Shown here piece by piece: positions 1-6,510 of a stretch of DNA of 19,079 nucleotides (the stretch's first letter is position 1; each line of letters starts with the position of its first letter). The stretch is taken from the NCBI GenBank assembly GCA_900313185.1, contig OMQI01000114.1, forward strand, positions 1 to 19,079, read 5' to 3'. Source of the DNA: an uncultured Rhodospirillaceae bacterium. GTDB lineage: Bacteria; Pseudomonadota; Alphaproteobacteria; RF32; CAG-239. The notes beneath the pieces are model-generated. The model was not told where the DNA came from. It saw only the letters and a list, made by a program, of their open reading frames with translations, and made no database searches. A program made the translations under genes and the position numbers.

Positions 1-287
1 GGCTCACAAAGCTTTGCTTCGTATATTGAACCAAGCACCCAATGTTCCAAGAAGAAATCCATTACCTTTTCTCTACCTTCTTCAAACAAGAAATGCTGAT
101 TTGCCTCATACAAGGAATGATGTGACAAATACTCAAACAAAACATCTTCGTAACCGGGGCGGAACATATACACTTGATCCTCAGCGGCCACCATCATACG
201 CGGATCTTTTACAATCTGCAACAGTTCATCTTTCATAAGCGGATTCTCAAAGTACTTAATATCCACTTCATTTGGAAATTTGTTCAT
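1..287 (-). CDS. Hypothetical protein, N-terminal 95 residues (3' end outside window)
   Basis: An open minus-strand frame runs from an ATG at 285-287 to the left edge without a stop, giving 95 residues that begin MNKFPNEVDIKYFENPLMKD. The product is rich in acidic and aromatic residues (for example MFRPGYEDVLFEYL near residues 43-56) and has no signal peptide or membrane segment in the visible part. It looks like a soluble, mainly helical protein. I do not recognise the family. No clear Shine-Dalgarno sequence precedes the ATG; the upstream DNA is almost pure A/T. The start rests on being the first ATG of a frame with protein-like composition. The gene is divergent from the secreted-protein gene at 454, with a 166-base spacer between them. 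A plus-strand frame at 14-238 is a shadow of this gene. Confidence 0.6.
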   Translation of the reverse strand, partial: MNKFPNEVDIKYFENPLMKDELLQIVKDPRMMVAAEDQVYMFRPGYEDVLFEYLSHHSLYEANQHFLFEEGREKVMDFFLEHWVLGSIYEAKLCE

Positions 288-453
288 AAAAATTATATTA
301 ATTAAAATTCATACTAATTCAAAATCTGGGGAGTAATGTAACTTATTATGAATTTTCTGTCAAGTAATTTTCTGTTTCTGAAAACGATAATAAAAAAATT
401 ATTGACAGAATTGTATATTAGTAATACAAGCAAAACATATAAACCTTATAGTT

Positions 454-828
454 ATGAAAATTAGTATTAAAAGTTTTCTTGTAATTGTACTCATGAGTAT
501 GATGACAAGCGTAGTCTCGGCACAGACTCCGACAACAAAGTATAACGTTGCCAAGCTTTCTACGGAAGAAGTTACAAGAGTTAAACGACTGCTGGCAAGC
601 AATCACAGCATTTGTCCCGAAGACAGTGCTATGGCCGCTGTCCTTCTTGAGCATAACAACACCCCCGAGGAAGGTGTTATTGAGGAAGATGAGGAAATTT
701 TTTCCGCCACTCTCGTCAATGACAATTGGATTGCTTTCATAAGCTATCAGCGTGGTAGTTATTGGCTCTCTTTTGTGGTTACACGTAAGGGTAAATTTGT
801 AGGTCGTTTGGATGTAATGATTGGCTGA
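454..828 (+). CDS. Small secreted or periplasmic protein, unknown function
   Basis: This 124-residue protein opens with a classical Sec signal peptide: MKISIK, a hydrophobic stretch FLVIVLMSMMTSVV, then a likely cleavage after SA (VSA-QT, about residue 23). The mature part of about 100 residues has one Cys (CPEDSAM) and ends in strand-like segments (NDNWIAFISYQRGSYWLSFVV, split by loops). This suggests a small alpha/beta periplasmic domain. I do not recognise the family. A perfect -35 hexamer TTGACA lies at 402-407 with TAATAC at 422-427, but the spacing is only 14, so the promoter is uncertain. There is no strong ribosome binding site. A second signal-peptide protein follows 25 bases downstream and ends in a terminator, so the two probably form one transcript. 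Confidence 0.7.
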   Translation: MKISIKSFLVIVLMSMMTSVVSAQTPTTKYNVAKLSTEEVTRVKRLLASNHSICPEDSAMAAVLLEHNNTPEEGVIEEDEEIFSATLVNDNWIAFISYQRGSYWLSFVVTRKGKFVGRLDVMIG

Positions 829-853
829 CAATTGTAAATACTTATGAAAAATA

Positions 854-1291
854 TTGATTTTGGTTGGGCTTAGCCTGTTTTGTTTATCTTCCGTTCTTGC
901 TACCGAACGCAGAGATATTTGTATCAATAATATGATTTTATCCGTAACTGCGGAAGAGAAATCAGAAATTGAGAAATCCGCCTTCATCCATACCTTTAAA
1001 TTGAAGCATTCTGAAAGATTATTAGGTGACTGCTCATTGCTCCGCAGTTGTAACGGAGAATATGGCATAGTGTCCCCGAGCACCTCACAGAATTATCTCA
1101 TAAGTCCTAAGGAACTCGTAAGTGTTTCGTATCTTTTTTTTGATACAGATGATTGGGAGGAGGTAAATAATCTTGGAACGTATGAGAATAATTGCACTGT
1201 AAAATATACCTATGGCTACGATAATGCCGGTAATATCTTTGTAATTATTTTTGAAGCGCATCAGATAAATCCTTTAGCACATCGGTGTTAA
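854..1291 (+). CDS. Secreted protein of unknown function, start region apparently frameshifted
   Basis: The frame encodes 145 residues if it begins at the TTG at 854. The first residues (ILVGLSLFCLSSVLA-TE) are the hydrophobic core and cleavage site of a signal peptide, but the positively charged N-terminus is missing. An ATG at 844-846, followed by five A bases, is out of frame and stops after nine codons. Removing one A from 847-851 would give MKILILVGLSLFCLSSVLA, a complete signal peptide. The natural start is therefore probably 844, with a one-base insertion in the A run. The mature protein has several cysteines (CINN, CSLLRSC, NNCTV, terminal HRC), which could form disulfides in the periplasm. 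The family is unrecognised. It sits 25 bases after the other secreted protein, and its stop codon lies inside a terminator stem. Confidence 0.6.
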   Translation: MILVGLSLFCLSSVLATERRDICINNMILSVTAEEKSEIEKSAFIHTFKLKHSERLLGDCSLLRSCNGEYGIVSPSTSQNYLISPKELVSVSYLFFDTDDWEEVNNLGTYENNCTVKYTYGYDNAGNIFVIIFEAHQINPLAHRC

Positions 1292-1310
1292 AGGATTTAT
1301 TTATTTTAAG
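1265..1310 (+). terminator. Intrinsic terminator of the secreted-protein pair
   Basis: ATAAATCCTTTAGCAC at 1265-1280 pairs with GTGTTAAAGGATTTAT at 1285-1300 around the loop ATCG, with a single G-T pair. It is followed by a T-rich run (TTATTTT). The TAA stop of the upstream gene (1289-1291) lies in the descending arm, so coding sequence and terminator overlap. Confidence 0.85.
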
Positions 1311-1332
1311 CGATTGTATTTAGCATAATACA

Positions 1333-1361
1333 TTGACAAACATATCCGATTATGATACTAT
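1333..1361 (+). promoter_or_regulatory. Sigma-70-type promoter of glgX
   Basis: A perfect TTGACA (1333-1338) is followed after exactly 17 bases by TACTAT (1356-1361). Transcription would start near 1368, leaving a leader of about 40 bases before glgX. The promoter sits just after the preceding terminator, so glgX should be an independent unit. Confidence 0.7.
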
Positions 1362-1408
1362 TTGCCAAAATTGCACAAAATTAATATTTTCAATAAAGGA
1401 TAATGAAA

Positions 1409-3517
1409 ATGGCAAAGGATTTCCCGCTAGGTGTCAGTAAAAAAGGTAATAAGGTTCAATTTTCGGTTTTCTCGGAACACGCTCAAAAAATAGAGTTGTG
1501 TTTATTTGATGAAGATGAAAAAACAGAAACCAAAATAGAACTGCAAAAAGATGATAATAATATATGGAAAATTGAATTACCTAATATTAAAGCCGGTCAA
1601 AAATACGGTTATCGTGCATACGGGGAATTTGCTCCGCAAAAAGGCTTATATTTCAACCCAAATAAGTTGCTGATAGATCCGTTTTCTAAAGACTTATCTT
1701 CATCGATTAAAGATTGGGAAGATCCCGCATTAGCTCTAACCAACAATATAGATAGTGCCGGTGCTATGCCAAAATCGGTAGTAGTGTTTGACAACCCTAA
1801 AGAAGATGAAAAGAAGTACCCATACTTACATAAAAAGCCACACACCGAGTGGAAAGATACCATTATTTACGAGGCTAATGTCAAAGGATTTTCTGCCATT
1901 CATCCGGATTTGCCTGATGATGTTAAAGGTAAGTTCAAAGCCTTTGCTCAACCTGAGGTCATACAATATCTTAAATCTTTAGGTATTACTCATTTGGAAC
2001 TTATGCCGGTTACCACCACTTGCGGCGGTTTACAACTCAAAAAAGAAAAAGGCTTAAGTGACTATTGGGGATATAATCCGATAAATCATTTTGCCCTAGA
2101 TAAGCGTTACGGAACTCGTGAAGACTTTAAGAACATGGTAAACGAACTTCACAAAGCCGGAATTGAAGTCGGGCTTGATGTGGTATACAATCACAGCGGA
2201 GAATTTGGTGCTGAACACAACCTGCTCTCTTATAAAGGTTTAGATGCACCGAACTACTATCGTCTGACACCGGACGGATATTTTATAGATACTACCGGAT
2301 GCAAAAACAGTATCAATACCAACACACCTATAACCGAGCGTTTGCTTAAAGATTCTCTGAGCTATTTTGCCGATGATTTGGGTGTCGACGGTTTCCGTTT
2401 CGATTTGGCCGGAGATTGTGCATTAGACGGCAACACTCAATTTAATCCGAACGGGCAGTTTATGAAAATCGTTCGGCAGATATCCGAAGAACGGGGAGTA
2501 AAAATCAGCGGTGAACCGTGGAGCGCCTTAGGCGGATATTATCGTGGCCAAATGGATGGTATGATGGAATGGAACGATAAACACGAAGCCGCCGTTCGCC
2601 GTTTCTATCGTGGTGATGAATGGGTAGTTCCGGAATTGGCCGGACACATTTCCGGCGGTGAAGGTTTGTGGTATGGACAACCGACCTCTAAATATATCCG
2701 TTATATTGCCGCTCACGATGGATTTACTGCCTACGATATCGTAAACTATAATGAGAAGAACAACTGGGCTAATAATGAAAATAACAATGACGGCAACAAT
2801 AACAATCACTCTTCGGTTTCTCCTAATCAGGAAATCGCTTTCCGCCGCTTAAAATCTATGATGGCGGCCAATATATTATCACGCGGTGTGCCGATGATTT
2901 GCGCCGGTGATGAAATTGCCCGCACTCAACAAGGTAATAACAATGCTTATTGCCAAGATAACGAACTGACTTGGCTTAAATGGAAGAATTTTTCCAAAGA
3001 ACAACAGGATTTATATATTCATATCCGTAAGCTCACCGCTTTGCGTTCTTCACATCCGAGTTTTGCCAATTTAGACGTTTTCTCCGGCGAAAAAGTACCG
3101 TCTAACGGGCGCAAAGATATTGAATGGATACGTCCGGACGGTCAAGAAATGCAGGATTATGACTGGAATAACGGTATCAATCATATTTTAGCCTGTGTTA
3201 TTAATGGTAAAAATGGCGAAGTATCGAAAAACCCGAAATCAAAATCCAACAGCGATGATGACTTTATGATTTTAATGTGTGGCAACACCTACGGAGTGGT
3301 TGATTTCAAACTCCCTACTCCGCCGAATAAACAGCAATGGGAACTGGTTTTTGATACTGCCGGAAAACATAAAAAGATTAACGACAACGGCACGTACAGC
3401 CTTGAACCTTACAGCTATGTTTTATTGACCAGTAAAAAAGCTGAAAGAGAAAACACCAAAACTTTGGATATGAACAATCCAAAAATTAAAGAAAAGCTTT
3501 CTAAATTGGAAAGATAA
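1409..3517 (+). CDS. glgX: Glycogen debranching enzyme GlgX (isoamylase family, GH13)
   Basis: GlgX hydrolyses alpha-1,6 branch points of phosphorylase-limited glycogen in the cytoplasm, releasing malto-oligosaccharides. The N-terminal part (PLGVSKKGNKVQFSVFSEHA) is a CBM48-type domain. All four GH13 signature regions follow, numbered from an ATG at 1403: DVVYNH at 259-264, GFRFDLA with the nucleophile Asp334, SGEPW with the acid/base Glu371, and AAHDG with Asp439. AGDE at 501-504 is also typical. Length (about 702 residues) is normal for GlgX/TreX-type enzymes. An Asn-rich loop lies at 456-468. Two ATGs are possible, 1403 and 1409. AAAGGA at 1395-1400 is only two bases from the first but eight from the second, so I chose 1409 (MAKDFPLG). 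No other glycogen gene is visible nearby. Confidence 0.95.
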   Translation: MAKDFPLGVSKKGNKVQFSVFSEHAQKIELCLFDEDEKTETKIELQKDDNNIWKIELPNIKAGQKYGYRAYGEFAPQKGLYFNPNKLLIDPFSKDLSSSIKDWEDPALALTNNIDSAGAMPKSVVVFDNPKEDEKKYPYLHKKPHTEWKDTIIYEANVKGFSAIHPDLPDDVKGKFKAFAQPEVIQYLKSLGITHLELMPVTTTCGGLQLKKEKGLSDYWGYNPINHFALDKRYGTREDFKNMVNELHKAGIEVGLDVVYNHSGEFGAEHNLLSYKGLDAPNYYRLTPDGYFIDTTGCKNSINTNTPITERLLKDSLSYFADDLGVDGFRFDLAGDCALDGNTQFNPNGQFMKIVRQISEERGVKISGEPWSALGGYYRGQMDGMMEWNDKHEAAVRRFYRGDEWVVPELAGHISGGEGLWYGQPTSKYIRYIAAHDGFTAYDIVNYNEKNNWANNENNNDGNNNNHSSVSPNQEIAFRRLKSMMAANILSRGVPMICAGDEIARTQQGNNNAYCQDNELTWLKWKNFSKEQQDLYIHIRKLTALRSSHPSFANLDVFSGEKVPSNGRKDIEWIRPDGQEMQDYDWNNGINHILACVINGKNGEVSKNPKSKSNSDDDFMILMCGNTYGVVDFKLPTPPNKQQWELVFDTAGKHKKINDNGTYSLEPYSYVLLTSKKAERENTKTLDMNNPKIKEKLSKLER

Positions 3518-3543
3518 TCAGAAAATATTTTATCAAAATTCCG

Positions 3544-3575
3544 GAAGGCGGAGACTTACCTCTTCGCCTTCTTTA
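3544..3575. terminator. Convergent terminator between glgX and the MazG-like gene
   Basis: GAAGGCGGAGA (3544-3554) pairs with TCTTCGCCTTC (3561-3571) with one G-T pair and a six-base loop. A T run follows on the plus strand (TTT at 3572-3574) and a weaker one on the minus strand (ATTTTG). The minus-strand gene's final codons and stop lie inside the stem, so the element serves both convergent genes. Confidence 0.65.
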
Positions 3576-3849
3576 GTTCTGCCATATTCTTGGCAAAGCG
3601 ATTGAGCTTAAAATCCTTATGTTCTTCCACTTTTTGATGAATATCGTAAATTATTTTAATTTGTGCCAAAGTTATTTCCACATCAGCCAATTCATCGGCA
3701 ATTTGCTCCACATTTCCACGATTGCGCAACTCTTTGCACAATTCCTTAGTCAGTTCCGACATTTCCTCAATAACCATAATTTTTTGCGAAGTAACGCCAA
3801 AAAACTCAATGGCTTCGTCATATATTTTTCTTTCTTGTTCTTTTTCCAT
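3556..3849 (-). CDS. MazG-like nucleoside triphosphate pyrophosphohydrolase
   Basis: This 97-residue all-helical protein shows the paired acidic motifs of the all-alpha NTP-pyrophosphohydrolase (MazG-like) superfamily: EEMSE at 28-32 and DELAD at 52-56, spaced as in the EExxE-(12-28)-ExxD signature that binds magnesium. Family members hydrolyse (d)NTPs to (d)NMP and pyrophosphate, often as house-cleaning enzymes for damaged nucleotides. The substrate here cannot be told. The gene starts four bases after the stop of the C_GCAxxG_C_C gene and should be its operon partner. Its translation signal is weak (ACGGG a few bases upstream). It ends in the terminator shared with glgX. Confidence 0.8.
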   Translation of the reverse strand: MEKEQERKIYDEAIEFFGVTSQKIMVIEEMSELTKELCKELRNRGNVEQIADELADVEITLAQIKIIYDIHQKVEEHKDFKLNRFAKNMAELKKAKR

Positions 3850-3853
3850 TTTT

Positions 3854-4240
3854 TTACCCGTTTATTGCATCTTCCAAAAATTCGCAAGCATCAGCTACAC
3901 AATCCGGACACTCACGAAGTACATTTCCGCTTTCTATACCTTTCAACATTTTGCACTGAGTAGCACCGTTACGGCATTGGAATTTTGATATAATTTCCCG
4001 CATTTCTCTAACGGACTTGGCCTTATCTTTATTTACCAATCCTAAAACCACGCCGGCTCCCACTAAAGCTCCGCAGGTACCTTCCATATTTCCCATTCCG
4101 GCGGCAAAAGAATTACCTATATTCATAGCGGTTTGCTCATCTATACCAGCCTTATCGCAATATGTACAAATAACCGACTGTGCGCAATTACATTGCCCGC
4201 TGCGTTTTTTCTCGGCTGCCTCTGATTTTCTGCTTTCCAT
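3854..4240 (-). CDS. C_GCAxxG_C_C family cysteine-rich protein
   Basis: This 128-residue protein carries ten cysteines in the pattern of the C_GCAxxG_C_C family: CNCAQSV near residues 17-23, GTCGALVGAG at 54-63, then Cys89, Cys96 and a C-terminal CPDC...C cluster at 111-119. Family members are thought to be redox-active or metal/cluster-binding, and their role is not established. There is no signal peptide; the N-terminus is charged (MESRKSEAAEKKRSG). A good ribosome binding site (CGGAG) precedes the ATG at 4240, and a strong promoter lies 34 bases further upstream. The MazG-like gene follows after four bases, so the two are almost certainly cotranscribed. Confidence 0.88.
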   Translation of the reverse strand: MESRKSEAAEKKRSGQCNCAQSVICTYCDKAGIDEQTAMNIGNSFAAGMGNMEGTCGALVGAGVVLGLVNKDKAKSVREMREIISKFQCRNGATQCKMLKGIESGNVLRECPDCVADACEFLEDAING

Positions 4241-4273
4241 AAAACACTCCGTTTACCAATTCAAATTTGTATC

Positions 4274-4302
4274 ATCATAAACGGATTTATTTATTTTGTA
4301 AA
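4274..4302 (-). promoter_or_regulatory. Promoter of the C_GCAxxG_C_C / MazG-like operon
   Basis: On the minus strand TTTACA (4297-4302) is followed after 17 bases by TATGAT (4274-4279). This is one mismatch from consensus in each hexamer, with ideal spacing. The start of transcription would be near 4267, giving a leader of about 27 bases. Confidence 0.65.
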
Positions 4303-4326
4303 TCTTTTAATATTGTTACCTTAACC

Positions 4327-4361
4327 AAAAAAAATCCCGATATCAAGCAAATGACATCGGG
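4327..4361 (-). terminator. Intrinsic terminator after the DUF378 gene
   Basis: Read on the minus strand, CCCGAT (rc of 4356-4361) and ATCGGG (rc of 4336-4341) form a stem that extends by GTC/GAT with one mismatch. An uninterrupted-looking T run (eight A bases at 4327-4334 on the plus strand) follows. It separates DUF378 from the C_GCAxxG_C_C operon. Confidence 0.85.
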
Positions 4362-4382
4362 TAAAATACAAGTTTTGATACT

Positions 4383-4571
4383 TTATTTAATCATATATGC
4401 AAATAAGGCATAACAAGCGCAAATGCCGACAACAATGTAAATAATCGGTACCACAACCGGTGCGAAACCGAATAAAAACTCTACCAGATTAAACTTGAAA
4501 GCTCCTACCAATCCCCAGTTAATACCACCGATAATAGTCAATAATAAAGCTATTCTTTTCAATGCCATCAT
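4383..4571 (-). CDS. DUF378 family small membrane protein
   Basis: This 62-residue protein has two hydrophobic helices (about residues 5-25 and 36-59) and the family hallmark GGINWGLVGAF at 15-25, which places it in DUF378. Members are small inner-membrane proteins of unknown function. A strong AGGAGG lies a few bases before the ATG at 4571; a second ATG follows immediately (MMALK). It has its own terminator and probably its own promoter (4632-4660), so it is a single-gene unit divergent from pgpA. Confidence 0.88.
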   Translation of the reverse strand: MMALKRIALLLTIIGGINWGLVGAFKFNLVEFLFGFAPVVVPIIYIVVGICACYALFAYMIK

Positions 4572-4631
4572 ATTCCCTCCTAAAATTAATAATGGTTATA
4601 GTTACTCCCAAAGTCTTAACTTTGTGTAAAA

Positions 4632-4660
4632 AATATAATATCATTTGCCAATATTTCCAA
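4632..4660 (-). promoter_or_regulatory. Possible promoter of the DUF378 gene
   Basis: TTGGAA (4655-4660 on the minus strand) and TATATT (4632-4637) are spaced by 17 bases. The hexamers are only moderately good and the region is AT-rich, so this is tentative. An inverted repeat CAAAGT-CTTA-ACTTTG lies between it and the gene (about 4609-4624). Confidence 0.35.
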
Positions 4661-4700
4661 CTTGCGATAAAAAATAATCATAATATGAAAGGATAACAAT

Positions 4701-5180
4701 ATGTCAAAAAAACTTGCATTATTCATTGCCACTTACTGCGGATTGGGATTATCTCCGAAAGCACCCGGAACCGTAGGTTCTATCGGCACTATTCCGCTTG
4801 CCTTCGTTTTGGCTTATTTTTTCGGAATTTACGGAATTTTGATCGCCACTATTTTGGTTACAATTATTGGTATTATGGCAACCGATGCCGTTATTAAAGA
4901 TCAAGAAGACAAAGACCCCGGAAAAGTGGTAATAGATGAAGTGGCCGGACAACTTTTAGCTTTTGTAACGGTAGCTGATAATTTATATCACAACACCCAA
5001 CTTTGGTGGATTTATCTCGTCGGTTTAGCCGCTTTTCGCTTTTTTGATATTTGCAAAATGGGACCGGTTAAATGGTTCGATTCCAAAATGAAAAATGCCT
5101 ACGGCGTAATGATGGATGATGTATGCGCAGGCCTTATGGCGAGCGTTGTTGTCTGGATGATTTTCAAATATTTCGCATAA
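4701..5180 (+). CDS. pgpA: Phosphatidylglycerophosphatase A
   Basis: PgpA dephosphorylates phosphatidylglycerol phosphate to phosphatidylglycerol in the inner membrane, an essential step in making anionic phospholipids. The 159-residue protein has every family motif in order: GLGLSPKAPGT at 14-24, KDPGKVVIDEVAGQ at 71-84, FRFFDICKMGPV at 112-123 and GVMMDDVCAG at 135-144. Hydrophobic helices lie between them (about 30-60, 85-110 and 140-158). The acidic residues in DPGKVVIDE and MDD are the likely metal-binding catalytic set. AAAGGA at 4688-4693 is seven bases before the ATG, which supports this start. A terminator follows five bases after the stop. It stands alone and is divergent from DUF378. 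Confidence 0.95.
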   Translation: MSKKLALFIATYCGLGLSPKAPGTVGSIGTIPLAFVLAYFFGIYGILIATILVTIIGIMATDAVIKDQEDKDPGKVVIDEVAGQLLAFVTVADNLYHNTQLWWIYLVGLAAFRFFDICKMGPVKWFDSKMKNAYGVMMDDVCAGLMASVVVWMIFKYFA

Positions 5181-5184
5181 AACT

Positions 5185-5215
5185 AAAAAAGGAGAGCATA
5201 CGCCCTCCTTTTTAT
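5185..5215. terminator. Terminator of pgpA, also the left edge of the toxin/immunity block
   Basis: AAAAAGGAG (5186-5194) and CTCCTTTTT (5205-5213) form a stem extended by an inner GC/GC pair across an A-C mismatch. There is a T run on the plus strand and an A run on the other side, so it can act in both directions. It closely resembles the hairpin at 7168-7198. Confidence 0.85.
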
Positions 5216-5223
5216 AAATCACA

Positions 5224-5266
5224 CCCTTAGGATATTTGACCTCTAATGACAAATCTTCATTATAAT
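5224..5266 (-). repeat. Toxin-tail scar, copy C
   Basis: These 43 bases match 6932-6974 (copy A) at 41 positions. On the minus strand they encode YNEDLSLEVKYPKG, the C-terminal end of the Tlde1-like domain kept in copy A. Here the frame continues past the normal stop (PKGV instead of PKGW-stop) into the pgpA terminator, so it is a non-functional fragment. It follows directly on the gene at 5294-5647. Confidence 0.85.
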
Positions 5267-5293
5267 AAAATTTTATATTTTAGGTAATTTAAA

Positions 5294-5647
5294 CTAACTA
5301 AATAAAGCGATGCCTAAACTTATTAGATATGGTATCAACTGCAGACAAATTGCATTTAGATTTATACGACTAATGAAAAAATAATTCCAAATAATCGGAA
5401 AAGCAAACAACAATCCATATAGCGACGTTTTGACCATATCTCCCACAAACACATTATGAGCCACCTCAAAAGTTCTTATTTCTCCATATGATTTCGGGTT
5501 ATTAATTCCACCGTCATAATTGAATAGATGAAAACAAAATGAAACGAAACATAAAATATTAAAAGCCACAACGCTCCAAAAACAGAAAAAAACAGCTACA
5601 TTCTCTCTATTATTTATAATTTTTACCCATACATTTTTCATAGACAT
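5294..5647 (-). CDS. Three-helix membrane protein, candidate immunity protein
   Basis: This 117-residue protein has a basic N-terminus, a first membrane helix (about 17-42), a polar segment of about 30 residues with a YDGGINNPKSYGEIR core, and two further helices (about 72-92 and 98-116). By the positive-inside rule the polar segment should face the periplasm. TAAGGAG, which overlaps the stop of the preceding gene, lies six bases before the ATG at 5647. The two genes are therefore translationally coupled. No family is recognised. A toxin-tail scar follows directly, and the same layout recurs in the neighbouring gene pair. This suggests, as inference, an immunity protein for a periplasm-acting toxin. 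Confidence 0.7.
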   Translation of the reverse strand: MSMKNVWVKIINNRENVAVFFCFWSVVAFNILCFVSFCFHLFNYDGGINNPKSYGEIRTFEVAHNVFVGDMVKTSLYGLLFAFPIIWNYFFISRINLNAICLQLIPYLISLGIALFS

Positions 5648-5657
5648 ACTTTTCTCC

Positions 5658-6017
5658 TTAGAAAGAATTTATTATTCCATAAACAGTAGCTATACTCATA
5701 GAAGCCAATCCTAAAAATACAGGAATTAGTAAAATTACATAAAAATAATGACTTTTTTTGTATAGAAGATACAAGGATATCAAAATAATCGTAAAGAGAA
5801 ATATTATAATTGCTATATTGAAATGCACACTATAATGATTTGACAACCACTGCTTTTTGTTAATAACGAAATGGTAGTAGTCATTATCAATCTCCATTAA
5901 AATAGATTCATAAGATAGACAAATGCTGCGTATATATAGTATATAAATATACAGGACAGTTATCCTACAAAATAGCCTTTCCCTATTTTCTTTTATAGTT
6001 TTAAATAAATTTTTCAT
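5658..6017 (-). CDS. Three-helix membrane protein, candidate immunity protein
   Basis: This 119-residue protein starts KNLFKTIKENRERLF, basic and cytoplasmic, then has one helix (about 15-36), a polar loop with several aromatic residues (DNDYYHFVINKKQWLSNHY, about 43-62), and two helices (about 66-86 and 90-116). The architecture is that of its neighbours, but sequence similarity to them is not obvious by eye. It has no clear ribosome binding site (only A/T before the ATG at 6017). It is the first gene after the terminator at 6073-6111 and is followed after ten bases by the next membrane gene. Composition is far more AT-rich than in the flanking core genes. The immunity role is an inference from context. 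Confidence 0.7.
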   Translation of the reverse strand: MKNLFKTIKENRERLFCRITVLYIYILYIRSICLSYESILMEIDNDYYHFVINKKQWLSNHYSVHFNIAIIIFLFTIILISLYLLYKKSHYFYVILLIPVFLGLASMSIATVYGIINSF

Positions 6018-6072
6018 TGTTAAAATATTTTATACTAAAGATTGTATTTATTTTGTTATACTATCAAAATTC

Positions 6073-6112
6073 AAAAAGAGCAAGAGTTTTTGCATAACTC
6101 TTGCTCTTTTTT
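6073..6112. terminator. Strong bidirectional hairpin terminator within the array
   Basis: AAAAAGAGCAAGAGTT (6073-6088) pairs perfectly with AACTCTTGCTCTTTTT (6096-6111) around a seven-base loop, a 16-base stem with A and T runs at its ends. On the minus strand it lies just after toxin-tail copy B and ahead of the second membrane-gene pair, so it separates the two cassettes. Confidence 0.85.
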
Positions 6113-6114
6113 AA

Positions 6115-6148
6115 ATTACCATCCCTTAGGATATTTAACCTCTAATGG
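6115..6148 (-). repeat. Toxin-tail scar, copy B
   Basis: This stretch of 34 bases is identical to 6924-6957 (copy A). On the minus strand it contains the end of the toxin frame (PLEVKYPKGW and stop). The match ends abruptly at 6148, within the last codons of the membrane gene at 6135-6491, whose stop codon is borrowed from the repeat in another frame. The repeat is therefore a recombination scar and not a coding element of its own. Confidence 0.9.
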
Positions 6149-6491
6149 ATGATATTACATAATTTTCGTATACGTATTCGCAAAACATAAAAATTAAAGG
6201 TAGAAATAAAAAGAACAAAAATAAATTTAACTTTCTCCTAATAAATGCCACTGACAAGCAATATGTTAAAATTAAAAAACAAATCAGTATTTTTTCATGC
6301 AAAATCATTTTTTCTTCGGACTCGTAATACCAAATAGGTAAATTTTCTTCAAATAATTTAACAAATCCTCCTGTTTTTGCGGCTTCAATTCCACGGCACA
6401 GTGATACAATAATCCTTGCATAAAGCAACGACATCAGCACAAAGATAACGTAAATAATTTTTTGCTTATACTTTTTTATTATTTCTTTCAT
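6135..6491 (-). CDS. Three-helix membrane protein, paralogue of the adjacent gene, candidate immunity protein
   Basis: This 118-residue protein is clearly related to the one encoded at 6511-6834. Both start with a K-rich MKxIIKKY segment, then a helix ending in SLCxGI, then AKxGGFxKLFEENxPxW and an S/E-rich loop before two C-terminal helices. GGGAG lies eight bases before the ATG at 6491, and the gap from its sister gene is 19 bases, so they form a tandem duplication in one operon. The last four residues (SIRG) and the stop are encoded by toxin-tail repeat B, so the native 3' end has been replaced. The conserved loop should face the periplasm. The immunity role is inferred. Confidence 0.72.
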   Translation of the reverse strand: MKEIIKKYKQKIIYVIFVLMSLLYARIIVSLCRGIEAAKTGGFVKLFEENLPIWYYESEEKMILHEKILICFLILTYCLSVAFIRRKLNLFLFFLFLPLIFMFCEYVYENYVISSIRG

Positions 6492-6510
6492 ACATATATC
6501 TCCCGTTTTG

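Noticed and set aside
14..238. Plus-strand open frame of 74 codons at the left edge
   Set aside because: It is the shadow of the minus-strand gene that starts at 287 and runs off the edge. Its composition (Pro, Arg, Thr, His) is not protein-like for this genome.
351..375. Ten-base direct repeat AATTTTCTGT at 351 and 366
   Set aside because: Two copies of a short AT-rich word in an AT-rich spacer are likely by chance, and there is no link to a gene signal.
418..1083. Minus-strand open frame of 221 codons across both small secreted-protein genes
   Set aside because: It overlaps two plus-strand genes with convincing signal peptides and ends upstream of nothing that looks like a unit. Its translation has no domain-like features and no ribosome binding site.
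4687..4704. GGATAACAAT before pgpA, which resembles part of the lac operator
   Set aside because: It is not symmetric here and is explained by the ribosome binding site AAAGGA and the spacer before the ATG.
5025..5252. Minus-strand frame of 75 codons that starts with toxin-tail copy C and reads into pgpA
   Set aside because: Only the first dozen or so codons come from the toxin tail. The rest is antisense of the pgpA terminator and gene, so it is a scar read-through and not a gene.
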